Shown piece by piece: positions 1-7,918 of a stretch of 9,590 nt of DNA. Origin of the DNA: DATIYW01 sp035517415 (GTDB lineage Bacteria > Acidobacteriota > Thermoanaerobaculia > Thermoanaerobaculales > Thermoanaerobaculaceae); assembly GCA_035517415.1 (NCBI GenBank), contig DATIYW010000252.1, forward strand, positions 1-9,590, read 5' to 3'. Position 1 is the first letter of the stretch. The number at the start of each line of letters is the position of its first letter. Below the pieces are notes generated by a model. That model saw only the letters and a program-made list of their open reading frames with translations, made no database searches and was not told the origin of the DNA. A program made the position numbers and the translations under genes.

Positions 1-2
1 AC

Positions 3-623
3 GTCTCCGGCAACCTCACCACCAACGCCACTGGCTCCTCCCCCCAGGGCCAGGTCTCCCTCTCCGGCTCCGCCCACATCGACACCTCCAAGTGCTCCAA
101 CTACCCCATCTCCGGCTCCGTCTCCGTCACCGACGGCGGACTGTCGAAGACAATCACGTTCACGGACCGCTGCGACGGCTCGTTCACGTACGACGGGCCC
201 GCCCTCAACTATGTCGACTTCGAACCGTCGTGGAGCTCGGCCAGCTGCGGCGGATCGGCCGAGACGACCGTCTACCACTTCGTCGTCGACGGCGGGCGGT
301 TCCTCCCCGACGCCTACTGCCCGACCAGCTACTTCCACAACGCGACGTTCACCGGGAGCCTGACGGGCACCGCAATGCACATCGAGGTCTGGCAGAGGAA
401 CAGCAACGGGAAGCTCTGGGTGCACGCCACGTTCGCGGGGAGCAACACGCCGCAACACCCGTCCGCCTACGTCGGCACGATGTCGTGGCAGGTGACGAAC
501 TACAACGGCGACGGCAGCGTGAGGTGCACCGACAGCGGCACCCAGTCGTTCTACGAGATGCTGCTGGCGAGCTCGTTCTGCCAGTGGATGTACAGCAGCT
601 CGGTGCAGCCCGGCGCGCGGTAG
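3..623 (+). CDS. C-terminal part of a secreted-type, Cys-containing protein of unknown function (5' partial)
   Basis: The frame is open from the window edge to TAG at 621-623, giving 206 residues without an N-terminus. I do not recognise the family. The composition is rich in Ser, Thr, Gly, Asn and aromatic residues and poor in Lys, with alternating polar/hydrophobic stretches, as in extracellular beta-sandwich proteins. Six cysteines could form disulfides, which fits export. The first 40 or so codons contain repeated Ser-Gly-Ser units; the 12-base string TCTCCGGCTCCG occurs at 61-72 and again at 109-120. Codon choice is unlike the neighbours and changes inside the ORF: before about position 125 serine is TCC only and nearly every codon ends in C, while afterwards serine is TCG or AGC and threonine is often ACG. 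The ATG at 375 lies in this same frame and is probably internal. The tRNA promoter follows 60 bases later. Reality of the ORF is fairly sure; function is unknown. Confidence 0.75.
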   Translation, partial: VSGNLTTNATGSSPQGQVSLSGSAHIDTSKCSNYPISGSVSVTDGGLSKTITFTDRCDGSFTYDGPALNYVDFEPSWSSASCGGSAETTVYHFVVDGGRFLPDAYCPTSYFHNATFTGSLTGTAMHIEVWQRNSNGKLWVHATFAGSNTPQHPSAYVGTMSWQVTNYNGDGSVRCTDSGTQSFYEMLLASSFCQWMYSSSVQPGAR

Positions 624-682
624 ACCGGGCGCGGTCCGCACGCGCGACGGCAGTGCCGCCCGCGTCCACGCGCCGGGCGCGG

Positions 683-710
683 TTGACAGAGGGCCCGCTT
701 CCCTTAGAAT
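683..710 (+). promoter_or_regulatory. Sigma70-type promoter of tRNA-Gln
   Basis: A perfect -35 box TTGACA (683-688) is followed after 16 bases by TAGAAT (705-710), a good -10 box. Transcription would begin near 716-718, about 8-10 bases before the mature tRNA. This is the clearest promoter in the window and a reference for what a -10 looks like in this genome. Confidence 0.85.
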
Positions 711-725
711 GTGCATCCCTGCTGC

Positions 726-800
726 TGGGGAGTCGTCCAACGGCTAGGACACGTGGCTCTGGACCACGGTATCGGGGTTCGAATCCCTGCTCCCCAGCCA
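726..800 (+). tRNA. tRNA-Gln, anticodon CTG, CCA encoded
   Basis: All four arms can be drawn. The acceptor stem TGGGGAG (726-732) pairs with CTCCCCA (790-796), followed by discriminator G797 and an encoded CCA (798-800). The D-arm pairs GTCC with GGAC. The anticodon stem CGTGG/CCACG closes the loop CTCTGGA, giving anticodon CTG, which reads glutamine CAG. The T-arm is CGGGG/CCCTG around TTCGAAT. The TGGGG acceptor end with discriminator G agrees with bacterial tRNA-Gln. It has its own promoter just upstream. No convincing T-run terminator follows; a 5-6 bp hairpin at 809-828 is too weak to call. Confidence 0.95.
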
Positions 801-1025
801 ACCCCGCCGAGGTTCATCGGTTGACCTCTCGAGCGCCCGTCGAGCGCGTCGTCGCCGGCGTGCGCCTGCCTCACCCCATCCGCCTCCAGATCCGGCGACT
901 CGCCCACGCCTCGGCGAGAGTCTCGCAGGTCCCGCGTCGGCTGGCGGCTTGCGGCACGGATCCCGTATCTGTGATAGAGTTGCATTCGCAATCGCGGAGA
1001 GACACGCGAAACCTGATTCGGCTTG

Positions 1026-1050
1026 GGCGGCGAACGCGCCGCCAAGGGAG
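1026..1050 (+). promoter_or_regulatory. GC hairpin abutting the Shine-Dalgarno of the 1056 gene
   Basis: GGCGGCG (1026-1032), loop AACG, CGCCGCC (1037-1043) form a perfect seven-base-pair all-GC stem. Two bases later comes GGGAG (1046-1050), the ribosome binding site of the ATG at 1056. The site fixes that ATG as the start; an in-frame TTG at 1023 would place codons through the hairpin and has no ribosome binding site. A possible -10 (TAGAGT, 975-980, preceded by TGTGA) lies upstream, but I see no matching -35. Confidence 0.6.
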
Positions 1051-1055
1051 AGACG

Positions 1056-1475
1056 ATGAACAGATCACTAAGGGTGGGGCTGGGCATCATCGCGTTTGTG
1101 GCGGTCGCGGCAGGCCTGGCGGCGGCGCCGCCGGCGAACCAGACCGCGACGCAGTTCTACATGTCGTACCGCGCGGCGTTCGACAAGGCGACCAAGATCG
1201 ACGACATCATGCCGTTCATGTGCGCCGACAACCGCAAGCAGGCGGAGGCCACGCCGCCCGCCGACCGCGACAAGATGTTCGGGATGATCAAGATGATGGA
1301 CGCGCACACGAAGATCAAGGTGGTGCGCGAGGATCGCCAGCCGGACGGCAGCGTCGAGCTCGGCGTCACCGCCTTCGACACCGATCAGAAGAAGGACGTC
1401 ACCGGCAAGGTCTCGGTGGTCAAGGAAGGCGGCGCCTGGAAGCTGCGCAAGGAGAGCTGGTCGTCGGACTCCTAG
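1056..1475 (+). CDS. Exported NTF2/DUF4878-like small protein
   Basis: This is a 139-residue protein. Residues 1-27 are a Sec-type signal peptide: a basic start (MNRSLR), a hydrophobic core, and a likely cleavage at the AAA-PP junction. The mature part of about 110 residues has the outline of a DUF4878/NTF2-like fold: an N-terminal helix (QFYMSYRAAFDKAT), a helical middle, then strands ending in a GGAWKLRKE turn, which is the usual end of such domains. These domains bind small ligands or act as scaffolds, and no catalytic residues can be assigned here. The ATG at 1056 is chosen because GGGAG sits five bases upstream. The stop (1473-1475) lies inside the beginning of the next ORF, which suggests coupled translation. 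The C-terminal domain of that next protein looks like a distant copy of this one. Family assignment is by eye only. Confidence 0.75.
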   Translation: MNRSLRVGLGIIAFVAVAAGLAAAPPANQTATQFYMSYRAAFDKATKIDDIMPFMCADNRKQAEATPPADRDKMFGMIKMMDAHTKIKVVREDRQPDGSVELGVTAFDTDQKKDVTGKVSVVKEGGAWKLRKESWSSDS

Positions 1476-2266
1476 CCGCGCTCCTGCTGGCCCTCCCGGC
1501 GCAGGCCGCCGGGCGCGAGGGCAAGGTGACCGGCACGCTCGAGCTGAACGGCGCGCCGGTCGCGGTCGCGCACGTGTGGGCGACCGCGCAACCGGGGTTC
1601 TTCGACAAGAAGACCGAGGATGTCCGCCTCCTGTTCAGCGACGTGCCGCTCGCCGATGAGGACCGCGCCGACCTCTTCGCGCTGATCCACCTCGGCCGCG
1701 ACGGCCAGGCGCGCATCCTCGAGGTCGTGCTCGACAAGGACGGTGACCCGATCTCCGGCGCGATCTATGCCCGGGAGTTCGACGGCCAGGTGTCGGTCAC
1801 CGGGATGCACAAGTTCGCGCGCGAGCGGTTCGACCGCACCGGGATCGCCGGCCGGATGTACATGGACGGGCCGCACGAGTTCATGAAGGTGACGTTCCGC
1901 TACGACCTGCGGTTCTCCGCGCCGATCCCGCGGCCGCCGACCGCCGCGGAGCTCGCCGCCGCGCTCGCGAGCCCCCCCGCCTGCGCCGCCGCGGCCTACG
2001 TCGCCGCGATCCGGCGCGGCGACCTCGCCGCCGTTCGCGCCGCAATGACCGCCGGCGCCGCGACCGCCTTCGCCGGACCCGACGGCGCGGCGCGCCTCGC
2101 GGAGCTGCGCGACGACCTGCCTGCCGACGCCGCCGTGGTGGCGCTGGACCCGCGCACGGACGGGTCGGTGATCGCGAGGGTCGAGGGCCACCGCGACGGC
2201 ATGGTGATCGGGTCCAGCTATCGGATGGTCGCGACGCCGGCGGGCTGGAAGGTCGGTCAGCCGTGA
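1457..2266 (+). CDS. Exported protein of unknown function with C-terminal NTF2/DUF4878-like domain; start codon unclear
   Basis: The frame carries an obvious secretion signal (GLLAALLLALPAQAAG) at 1466-1513, overlapping the end of the previous gene. There is no ATG, GTG or TTG in frame just before it; the only candidate is CTG at 1457, with AGGAG directly upstream, followed by two GTC codons. The first standard start, GTG at 1526, would discard the signal. After the signal comes a beta-rich domain of about 140 residues with an HVWATAQPGFFDKK segment; I know no function for it. After an Ala/Pro hinge, the last 95 residues (from about CAAAAYVAAIRRGDL) resemble an NTF2/DUF4878 domain and end in GWKVGQP, similar to the GGAWKLRKE end of the upstream protein. 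The two genes probably form one operon with coupled translation. The reading frame is well supported by composition; the start is not. A sequence error or a lost start are alternatives. Confidence 0.65.
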   Translation: MVVGLLAALLLALPAQAAGREGKVTGTLELNGAPVAVAHVWATAQPGFFDKKTEDVRLLFSDVPLADEDRADLFALIHLGRDGQARILEVVLDKDGDPISGAIYAREFDGQVSVTGMHKFARERFDRTGIAGRMYMDGPHEFMKVTFRYDLRFSAPIPRPPTAAELAAALASPPACAAAAYVAAIRRGDLAAVRAAMTAGAATAFAGPDGAARLAELRDDLPADAAVVALDPRTDGSVIARVEGHRDGMVIGSSYRMVATPAGWKVGQP

Positions 2267-2323
2267 CCGGCCGGACGTGAGCGCAGCAACCGGCGAAGGC
2301 GGGTCGGCGATGGAGCGAGAGCG

Positions 2324-3304
2324 TCAGGCCGTGCGGGGGGACGCCGCGATCGGCGCCGCGGCGGCGACGTCGGCGGCTGCGCTGCCCCAGAACGGGTAGA
2401 AGCAGTACCACTGCTCGGGGTGCTCGCGGATCCGCCGCTCGAGCGTCGCCACCCACAGGCGCTGCGCGGCGCGCGCCCGCTCCTCGACCGAGCCCACGCC
2501 CGTGAGCGAGATCACCGGCTCGTAGACGACGTGGAAGCGCCGGTCGGGCCGGAGGAGGAAGAACGTCGGCACGACCTCGGCGCCGGCGCGGGCGGCGAGC
2601 AGGAACGGCCCGGGGGGGAACTTCGCCGGCGTGCCGAAGAACTCGACCGGCCACCCCTGGTCGTTGAAGTCGCGGTCGCCGTGCGCCGCGACGATGCCGC
2701 CCTCCTCGAGGATGCGCAGCGCCGGCACGACCGAGAACGGCGAGGCGTCGACCGGGATCCCCCGCACGTTGCCGCGGCTGCGCAGGCGCGCGCGGAACTC
2801 CTCCGCCGGGGCGAAGCGGTCGCGCCAGTAGAGGACGTGGAGCGGCTCGATGTTGCCGCCCATCGCCACCGCGCCGACCTCGGGGTTGCCCATGTGCGCC
2901 GTCAGCAGCACGGTGCCGCGCCCGCTGCGGCGCGCCGCCGCGAAGCTCGCCTCGCCCTCGATCGCGGCGATGTTGGCGCGCGCCATCTCCGGCGGGAGCT
3001 GCGACCAGCGGAAAAAGTCGATCCAGTGGTAGGCGTGCTCGTAACCCATCCGCCACGCCATCCGCCGCACCGCCGGGTGCTCCGGCGGCAGGCCGAGGAC
3101 GTGGGCGTAGTTGTCGCGCAGCGCGTGCAGGTACTTGGCGCGGATCAGGTTGAACGGCAGCATGACGAGGCGGCGCGCCTTCCAGTACATGAGCGAGAGC
3201 GGCCACCACGTCGACGCCCACGCCAGCACCGGGATCCAGAACCCGAAGTAGACGCGGTAGAGCGCCTGGGCGAGGCGCGACGAGCCCGCCATCTTGAACT
3301 GCAC
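2324..3304 (-). CDS. LpxL/HtrB-family lysophospholipid (lipid A) acyltransferase
   Basis: This is a 326-residue membrane-bound acyltransferase of the LpxL/LpxM (HtrB) family, which transfers a fatty acyl chain from acyl-ACP to a lipid A precursor or a related glycolipid at the inner face of the inner membrane. Near the N-terminus (about 18-50) is a hydrophobic Trp-rich anchor segment. The catalytic HX4(D/E) motif is H137-MGNP-E142, after the GTVLLTAHMG strand. GDRD (209-212), the FFG-PAKFPPGP segment (222-233) and EQWYCFYPFW (297-306) are further family marks. Length is usual for the family. The GTG at 3304 is preceded by TAGAAT exactly six bases upstream, hinting at a leaderless transcript; ATG at 3292 is the alternative start. 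It lies 22 nt after thiN. No Kdo transferase or other lipid A gene is in the window, so the exact acceptor cannot be named. The Ala-rich tail (308-326) appears nonessential. Confidence 0.9.
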   Translation of the reverse strand: MQFKMAGSSRLAQALYRVYFGFWIPVLAWASTWWPLSLMYWKARRLVMLPFNLIRAKYLHALRDNYAHVLGLPPEHPAVRRMAWRMGYEHAYHWIDFFRWSQLPPEMARANIAAIEGEASFAAARRSGRGTVLLTAHMGNPEVGAVAMGGNIEPLHVLYWRDRFAPAEEFRARLRSRGNVRGIPVDASPFSVVPALRILEEGGIVAAHGDRDFNDQGWPVEFFGTPAKFPPGPFLLAARAGAEVVPTFFLLRPDRRFHVVYEPVISLTGVGSVEERARAAQRLWVATLERRIREHPEQWYCFYPFWGSAAADVAAAAPIAASPRTA

Positions 3305-3318
3305 GCCGTGATTCTATC
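3302..3318 (-). promoter_or_regulatory. Candidate -10 box six bases before GTG of the acyltransferase gene (leaderless start?)
   Basis: Reading the minus strand, GATAGAAT (3318-3311) is followed by CACGGC and then the GTG start (3304-3302). TAGAAT is identical to the -10 of the tRNA-Gln promoter. A start site six to seven bases after the box would put the 5' end on the GTG itself. No -35 match is visible, and no Shine-Dalgarno lies at the right place. Confidence 0.45.
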
Positions 3319-3326
3319 CCCGCCGG

Positions 3327-3965
3327 TCAGTCGGGCTCGAAGAGGAAGACGAGGAGCGTGCCGCCCTCGGCGCGGACGGTGATGCGGTCGGCGTCCGCCC
3401 GGTTCGAGACGCCGTTCGTCGAGGCCGGGTCGAGCCGCCGCCCCGTCAGCGGCCAGCGCAGCCCCTCGGTCCACACCCGCTCGCAGCCGCCCGGCGAGAC
3501 CAGCGAGACGGCCTGGCCGGGCCGCGTCGCGAAGCTCGCCTCGCCCGCGACCGGCACGATCCGCGCGAGCTCGTCGCGCAGCTCCACCGCGCCGCGGCCG
3601 AGGTAGCGCCCGAGCAGGCCGAGGTTCGCGAGTGCGTGGTCGAGGCGCCCGCCGGTCGCGGCGAGCACCGTCACCGCGCCGGCGCTGCGCTCGTCGAACG
3701 CGCACGCGAGCGTCTTGTCGAGGTCGGTGGTCTCCTGGTCCGGGCGGTGGACGATCCGCTCCTCGCCGACCCAGCGGCGCACCGACGCGCGGATCGAGTC
3801 GAGGTCGCCGACCACCGCCGCCGGCCGCACGCCGATGCGGGCGAGGTGGTTGGCGCCGCCGTCGGCGGCGAGCACCTCGTCCGCGGCGGACACCAGCGTG
3901 ACGAAGCGCGGCTCCCAGCGCCACGGCGCACCCGCGACGATCACGATCCGCTTCACGGCCCCCAT
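3327..3965 (-). CDS. thiN: Thiamine pyrophosphokinase
   Basis: This is a 212-residue cytosolic enzyme that makes thiamine pyrophosphate from thiamine and ATP in one step, with AMP as the other product. The family motifs appear in order: AADGGANH (33-40), VVGDLDSI (51-58), QETTDLDKTL (77-86), TGGRLDHALANL (104-115) and, in the C-terminal thiamine-binding domain, STNGVSN (182-188). The acidic residues D35, D54, D56, D81 and D83 are those expected to bind Mg-ATP and pyrophosphate. Length matches bacterial ThiN. Start choice is open: ATG at 3965 has no Shine-Dalgarno, while the in-frame GTG at 3956 gives MKRIVIVAGA, a more typical N-terminus, and lies seven bases after TACGAT. It is divergent from the kinase gene across a short region with a dyad, and is followed by the acyltransferase gene. 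No TPP riboswitch is visible. Confidence 0.93.
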   Translation of the reverse strand: MGAVKRIVIVAGAPWRWEPRFVTLVSAADEVLAADGGANHLARIGVRPAAVVGDLDSIRASVRRWVGEERIVHRPDQETTDLDKTLACAFDERSAGAVTVLAATGGRLDHALANLGLLGRYLGRGAVELRDELARIVPVAGEASFATRPGQAVSLVSPGGCERVWTEGLRWPLTGRRLDPASTNGVSNRADADRITVRAEGGTLLVFLFEPD

Positions 3966-3975
3966 CGTACACGCC

Positions 3976-3990
3976 GGATCGGGCCGATCC
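3976..3990. promoter_or_regulatory. Perfect 7-1-7 inverted repeat between divergent genes (candidate operator)
   Basis: GGATCGG (3976-3982), a central G, then CCGATCC (3984-3990) form a perfect dyad. It sits where the -35 and spacer of the rightward promoter should be and just upstream of thiN reading leftward, a placement typical for a repressor site serving both sides. No regulator gene that could bind it is next to it. Confidence 0.4.
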
Positions 3991-3994
3991 CCGA

Positions 3995-4003
3995 TGCTAG
4001 ACT
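3995..4003 (+). promoter_or_regulatory. Extended -10 promoter of the kinase operon
   Basis: TGCTAGACT fits an extended -10 (TG-N-TAGACT), which can act without a strong -35; none is visible. A start near 4009-4011 would leave a leader of about 20 nt before the ATG at 4029, which has GGAGGG (4018-4023) as its ribosome binding site. Confidence 0.5.
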
Positions 4004-4028
4004 GCCCCGAGGTCTCTGGAGGGCGACG

Positions 4029-4090
4029 ATGGCCGGAGCGCGCTCGGCGCGTGGGCTTGCCGCTGGTGGGGCGGCCGGGGTCCTCGTCTG

Positions 4091-4091
<1 letters not shown>
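4029..4091 (+). CDS. 20-codon leader ORF coupled to the kinase gene
   Basis: ATG at 4029 has the best Shine-Dalgarno in this region (GGAGGG, 4018-4023, five bases upstream). The ORF runs 20 codons rich in Ala and Gly and ends with TGA (4089-4091), whose A is the first base of the kinase ATG (TGATG). The kinase start itself has no recognisable Shine-Dalgarno in front of it. Ribosomes finishing the leader could re-initiate on the kinase start, so the leader may set its expression. The peptide shows no motif, and I do not infer a function for it beyond coupling. It could also be a chance ORF in GC-rich DNA. Confidence 0.45.
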
Positions 4092-5931
<1,840 letters not shown>

Positions 5932-5935
<4 letters not shown>

Positions 5936-6273
5936 CGGCGACGGTTTCGCATCTCTACGTGATCGGCAACGAGGTGGTGGTGGTGTGGGGCGACGGGCAC
6001 GAGTCGTACTACCCCGGCGACGCACTCCGCCGCGCCTGCAGCTGCGCCACCTGCAAGGGCGAGCAGCACCTGTTCGGCCGCGCCACGCTGCCCACGCTGC
6101 GGCCGCTGCGCCCGGAGGCGTTCGTGCCGGTGGCGGCGAGCGTGGTCGGCAACTACGGCCTGCAGGTGACCTGGGGCGACGGCCACGACCACGGCATCTA
6201 CCACCTCGACGAGCTGCGCGCCGCCTGCCCATGCGACGCCTGCCGCGCACGCCGCGGCGAGCCGACCGCCTGA
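5932..6273 (+). CDS. DUF971 (gamma-butyrobetaine hydroxylase N-terminal-like) metal-binding protein with two CxCxxC clusters
   Basis: This is a 113-residue soluble protein. It matches the DUF971/GBBH-like N-terminal domain: WGDGHESYY (19-27), DALRRACSCATC (30-41), then VVGNYGLQVTWGDGHDHGIYH (71-91) and DELRAACPCDAC (93-104). In gamma-butyrobetaine hydroxylase this domain holds a zinc through CxCxxC and a His. Here C36, C38, C41 and H85 or H87 are the natural candidates, and a second set, C99/C101/C104, lies near the C-terminus. Free-standing DUF971 proteins are often linked to iron-sulfur or metal handling, but their role is not settled. The GTG start at 5932 overlaps the kinase stop (GTGA), and AAGGA (5916-5920) lies 11 bases before it, so translation is probably coupled to the kinase. 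No other in-frame start fits before the first motif. Confidence 0.9.
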
Positions 6274-6330
6274 CGTGGGGCCGTCGCCTGCGCTCCGCCG
6301 CGCCGCCGCGCATCTCGGCGGGGTCGCCCG

Positions 6331-7887
6331 ATGAACCCCGCTCCGGCGGCCGGGCCCGCCGCGCCCGGGCGGTTCGGACCGCGCGACCGCGTCAGCTTCC
6401 TCGCCGAGCAGCGCCGGCGGCGGCGCCAGACCTGGCGCCTGTCGCTCGCGTGCGCCGCGGCGGTGCTGGTGACCGGCCTCCCGCTCTCCGCCGTGCTTAC
6501 CCCGATCGCCTACGCCGCGGTCCTCGGCGCGATGCGCCTCGCCGGCGTGCTCGCGGCGATGCCGCCCGCCGCGCGCGAGGCGCTGCGCCGCCAGGCGACG
6601 CTGGTGCCGCGCCTCCTCGACGCGCTCGGCGGCTCGGCTCACGTGCCGGTTCCGCAGGCGATCGCCGGCGCGCTGATCGTGGTCGCCCCGGGCGCGCTGC
6701 TCGCGCTCCTGCTCTGGGCCGCGCTGCGCGGGCTGCTCACGCGGGAGGGCGCCGGGGCGGCGCTGCTCGCACTCGGCGCGCGCCCGCCCCGCGACGGCGA
6801 GCTCGACGAGCGGCAGGTCGCCGACGTCGCCGAGGAGATGGCGATCGCCGCGGGGCTGCCCCCGCCGCGCGTGCTCGTGCTCGACGTGCCCGGCGCCAAC
6901 GCCGCCGCGCTGGGTGCCTCGCCCGCCGACGCCGCGATCGTCGTCACGCGCGGCCTGCTCGCCGCGCTCGACCGCGCCGAGAAGGAGGCGGTGGTCGGCC
7001 ACCTGATTGGCTCGATCGGCAACGGCGACCTCCGTGTCGCGGTCACCGTGACGTCGGCGTTCCACAGCATGGCACTTGCGCTGGTGGCGCTCGAGGCGGT
7101 CGCGGGGCTTTCCGCCACCGCGTGGAGGGAGCTGTTCCGCACCGTGCGCTGGGCGCTCCTCCGCCGCGACGACGCCGGCGCGGCCGAGGCGGTCTCGGAG
7201 ATGCTGTCGCGCGAGATCGGGCGGGAGCCGACCGACGGCCTCGCCGCCGTGCTCGACGCCTCGCGCGCCGGCGAGCCGAGGACCGCGCTCGCCCGCGCGG
7301 TGCGGCGTTTCCCGCCGCTCAAGGCGCTGCTGTTCCCTCTCTACCTGCCGTACCTCCTGCTGCTGTTCCTGCGCATGGAGATCTTCATGCTCCGCGCGGT
7401 GGTGGCGGGGCCGCTCGTGATGCTGGTGTGGCGCACCCGCCGCTACCTCGCCGACGCGACCGCGGTGCAGCTCACCCGCGACCCCGAGGCGCTCGCGCGC
7501 GGCCTCGAGCGCCTCGCCGCGGCCGACACGCGCGTACCCCGCAGCCAGTGGGCGTCGCACCTGTTCGTGGTCGGGCCGTCGGGGCGGGAAGAGTCGGGCG
7601 ACGGCGCGCCGGCAGAGTTCGGCGGCCTCCTCAGCCCGCACCCGTCGGTCCGGCGGCGCCTGCGGCGGCTCGCGGCGATGGGTTGGAGCGGCGCCGCGAC
7701 ACAGGCGCCCGCACGCCCGCGACTGGGCGGCGGCGGCAAGGCCGTGCTCGTCGTGCTCGGGCTGCTCGCCGCCATCGTCGCCGCGCTGATGGCCGTCGCG
7801 CTCGGGCTGGTCTTCCTCCTCGCCGGGGGCGCCGCGCTGCTGTTCGCCGGCGCTGCGATCGCGTTGCTCGCGCGCTTCATGCTGTGA
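6331..7887 (+). CDS. HtpX-like M48-family membrane protein lacking catalytic residues (pseudopeptidase)
   Basis: This is a 518-residue polytopic protein. Hydrophobic segments lie at about 36-62, 108-134, 236-260, 332-366 and 471-516. Between them it follows the HtpX plan: a RQVADVAEEMAIAAGLPPP segment (161-179), AIVVTRGLLAALDRAEKEAVVGH (202-224), NGD (231-233), RRYLADATAVQLTRDP (370-385) and the C-terminal HPSVRRRLRRLAAMG (437-451). HtpX has HExxH where this protein has H224-L-I-G-S228, and has E in the (R)EYxAD zinc-ligand motif where this protein has R371. The catalytic Glu, the second His and the third ligand are therefore all replaced, while the surrounding fold is retained. It is expected to be inactive as a zinc peptidase and may bind substrates or regulate a partner. 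It starts 57 nt after DUF971; ATG at 6331 with a weak GGCGGGG upstream is the only sensible start. A different catalytic use of the fold cannot be ruled out. Confidence 0.85.
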   Translation: MNPAPAAGPAAPGRFGPRDRVSFLAEQRRRRRQTWRLSLACAAAVLVTGLPLSAVLTPIAYAAVLGAMRLAGVLAAMPPAAREALRRQATLVPRLLDALGGSAHVPVPQAIAGALIVVAPGALLALLLWAALRGLLTREGAGAALLALGARPPRDGELDERQVADVAEEMAIAAGLPPPRVLVLDVPGANAAALGASPADAAIVVTRGLLAALDRAEKEAVVGHLIGSIGNGDLRVAVTVTSAFHSMALALVALEAVAGLSATAWRELFRTVRWALLRRDDAGAAEAVSEMLSREIGREPTDGLAAVLDASRAGEPRTALARAVRRFPPLKALLFPLYLPYLLLLFLRMEIFMLRAVVAGPLVMLVWRTRRYLADATAVQLTRDPEALARGLERLAAADTRVPRSQWASHLFVVGPSGREESGDGAPAEFGGLLSPHPSVRRRLRRLAAMGWSGAATQAPARPRLGGGGKAVLVVLGLLAAIVAALMAVALGLVFLLAGGAALLFAGAAIALLARFML

Positions 7888-7902
7888 TCACGCCCCGGCC
7901 CG

Positions 7903-7918
7903 ATAGAATGCGCCGGTG
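7903..7918 (+). promoter_or_regulatory. Candidate -10 box six bases before GTG of the YgjP-like gene (leaderless start?)
   Basis: GATAGAAT ends at 7909; six bases (GCGCCG) later comes the GTG start (7916). Both the octamer and the spacing equal those before the acyltransferase gene, and TAGAAT equals the tRNA promoter -10. No -35 match is seen. The only possible Shine-Dalgarno, within CCCGG, is poor. This would give the gene its own leaderless transcript in addition to readthrough from the kinase cluster. Confidence 0.45.

Noticed and set aside
809..828. Hairpin GAGGT/ACCTC after the tRNA as a terminator
   Set aside because: Only five to six pairs, an eight- to ten-base loop and no T-run.
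92..1456. The upstream part of the long frame that ends at 2266
   Set aside because: It runs through the first ORF, the tRNA and the 1056 gene in another frame; only the part from about 1457 has protein-like composition.
3960..4028. TPP riboswitch near thiN
   Set aside because: The leader is very short and none of the conserved TPP-aptamer segments can be found.
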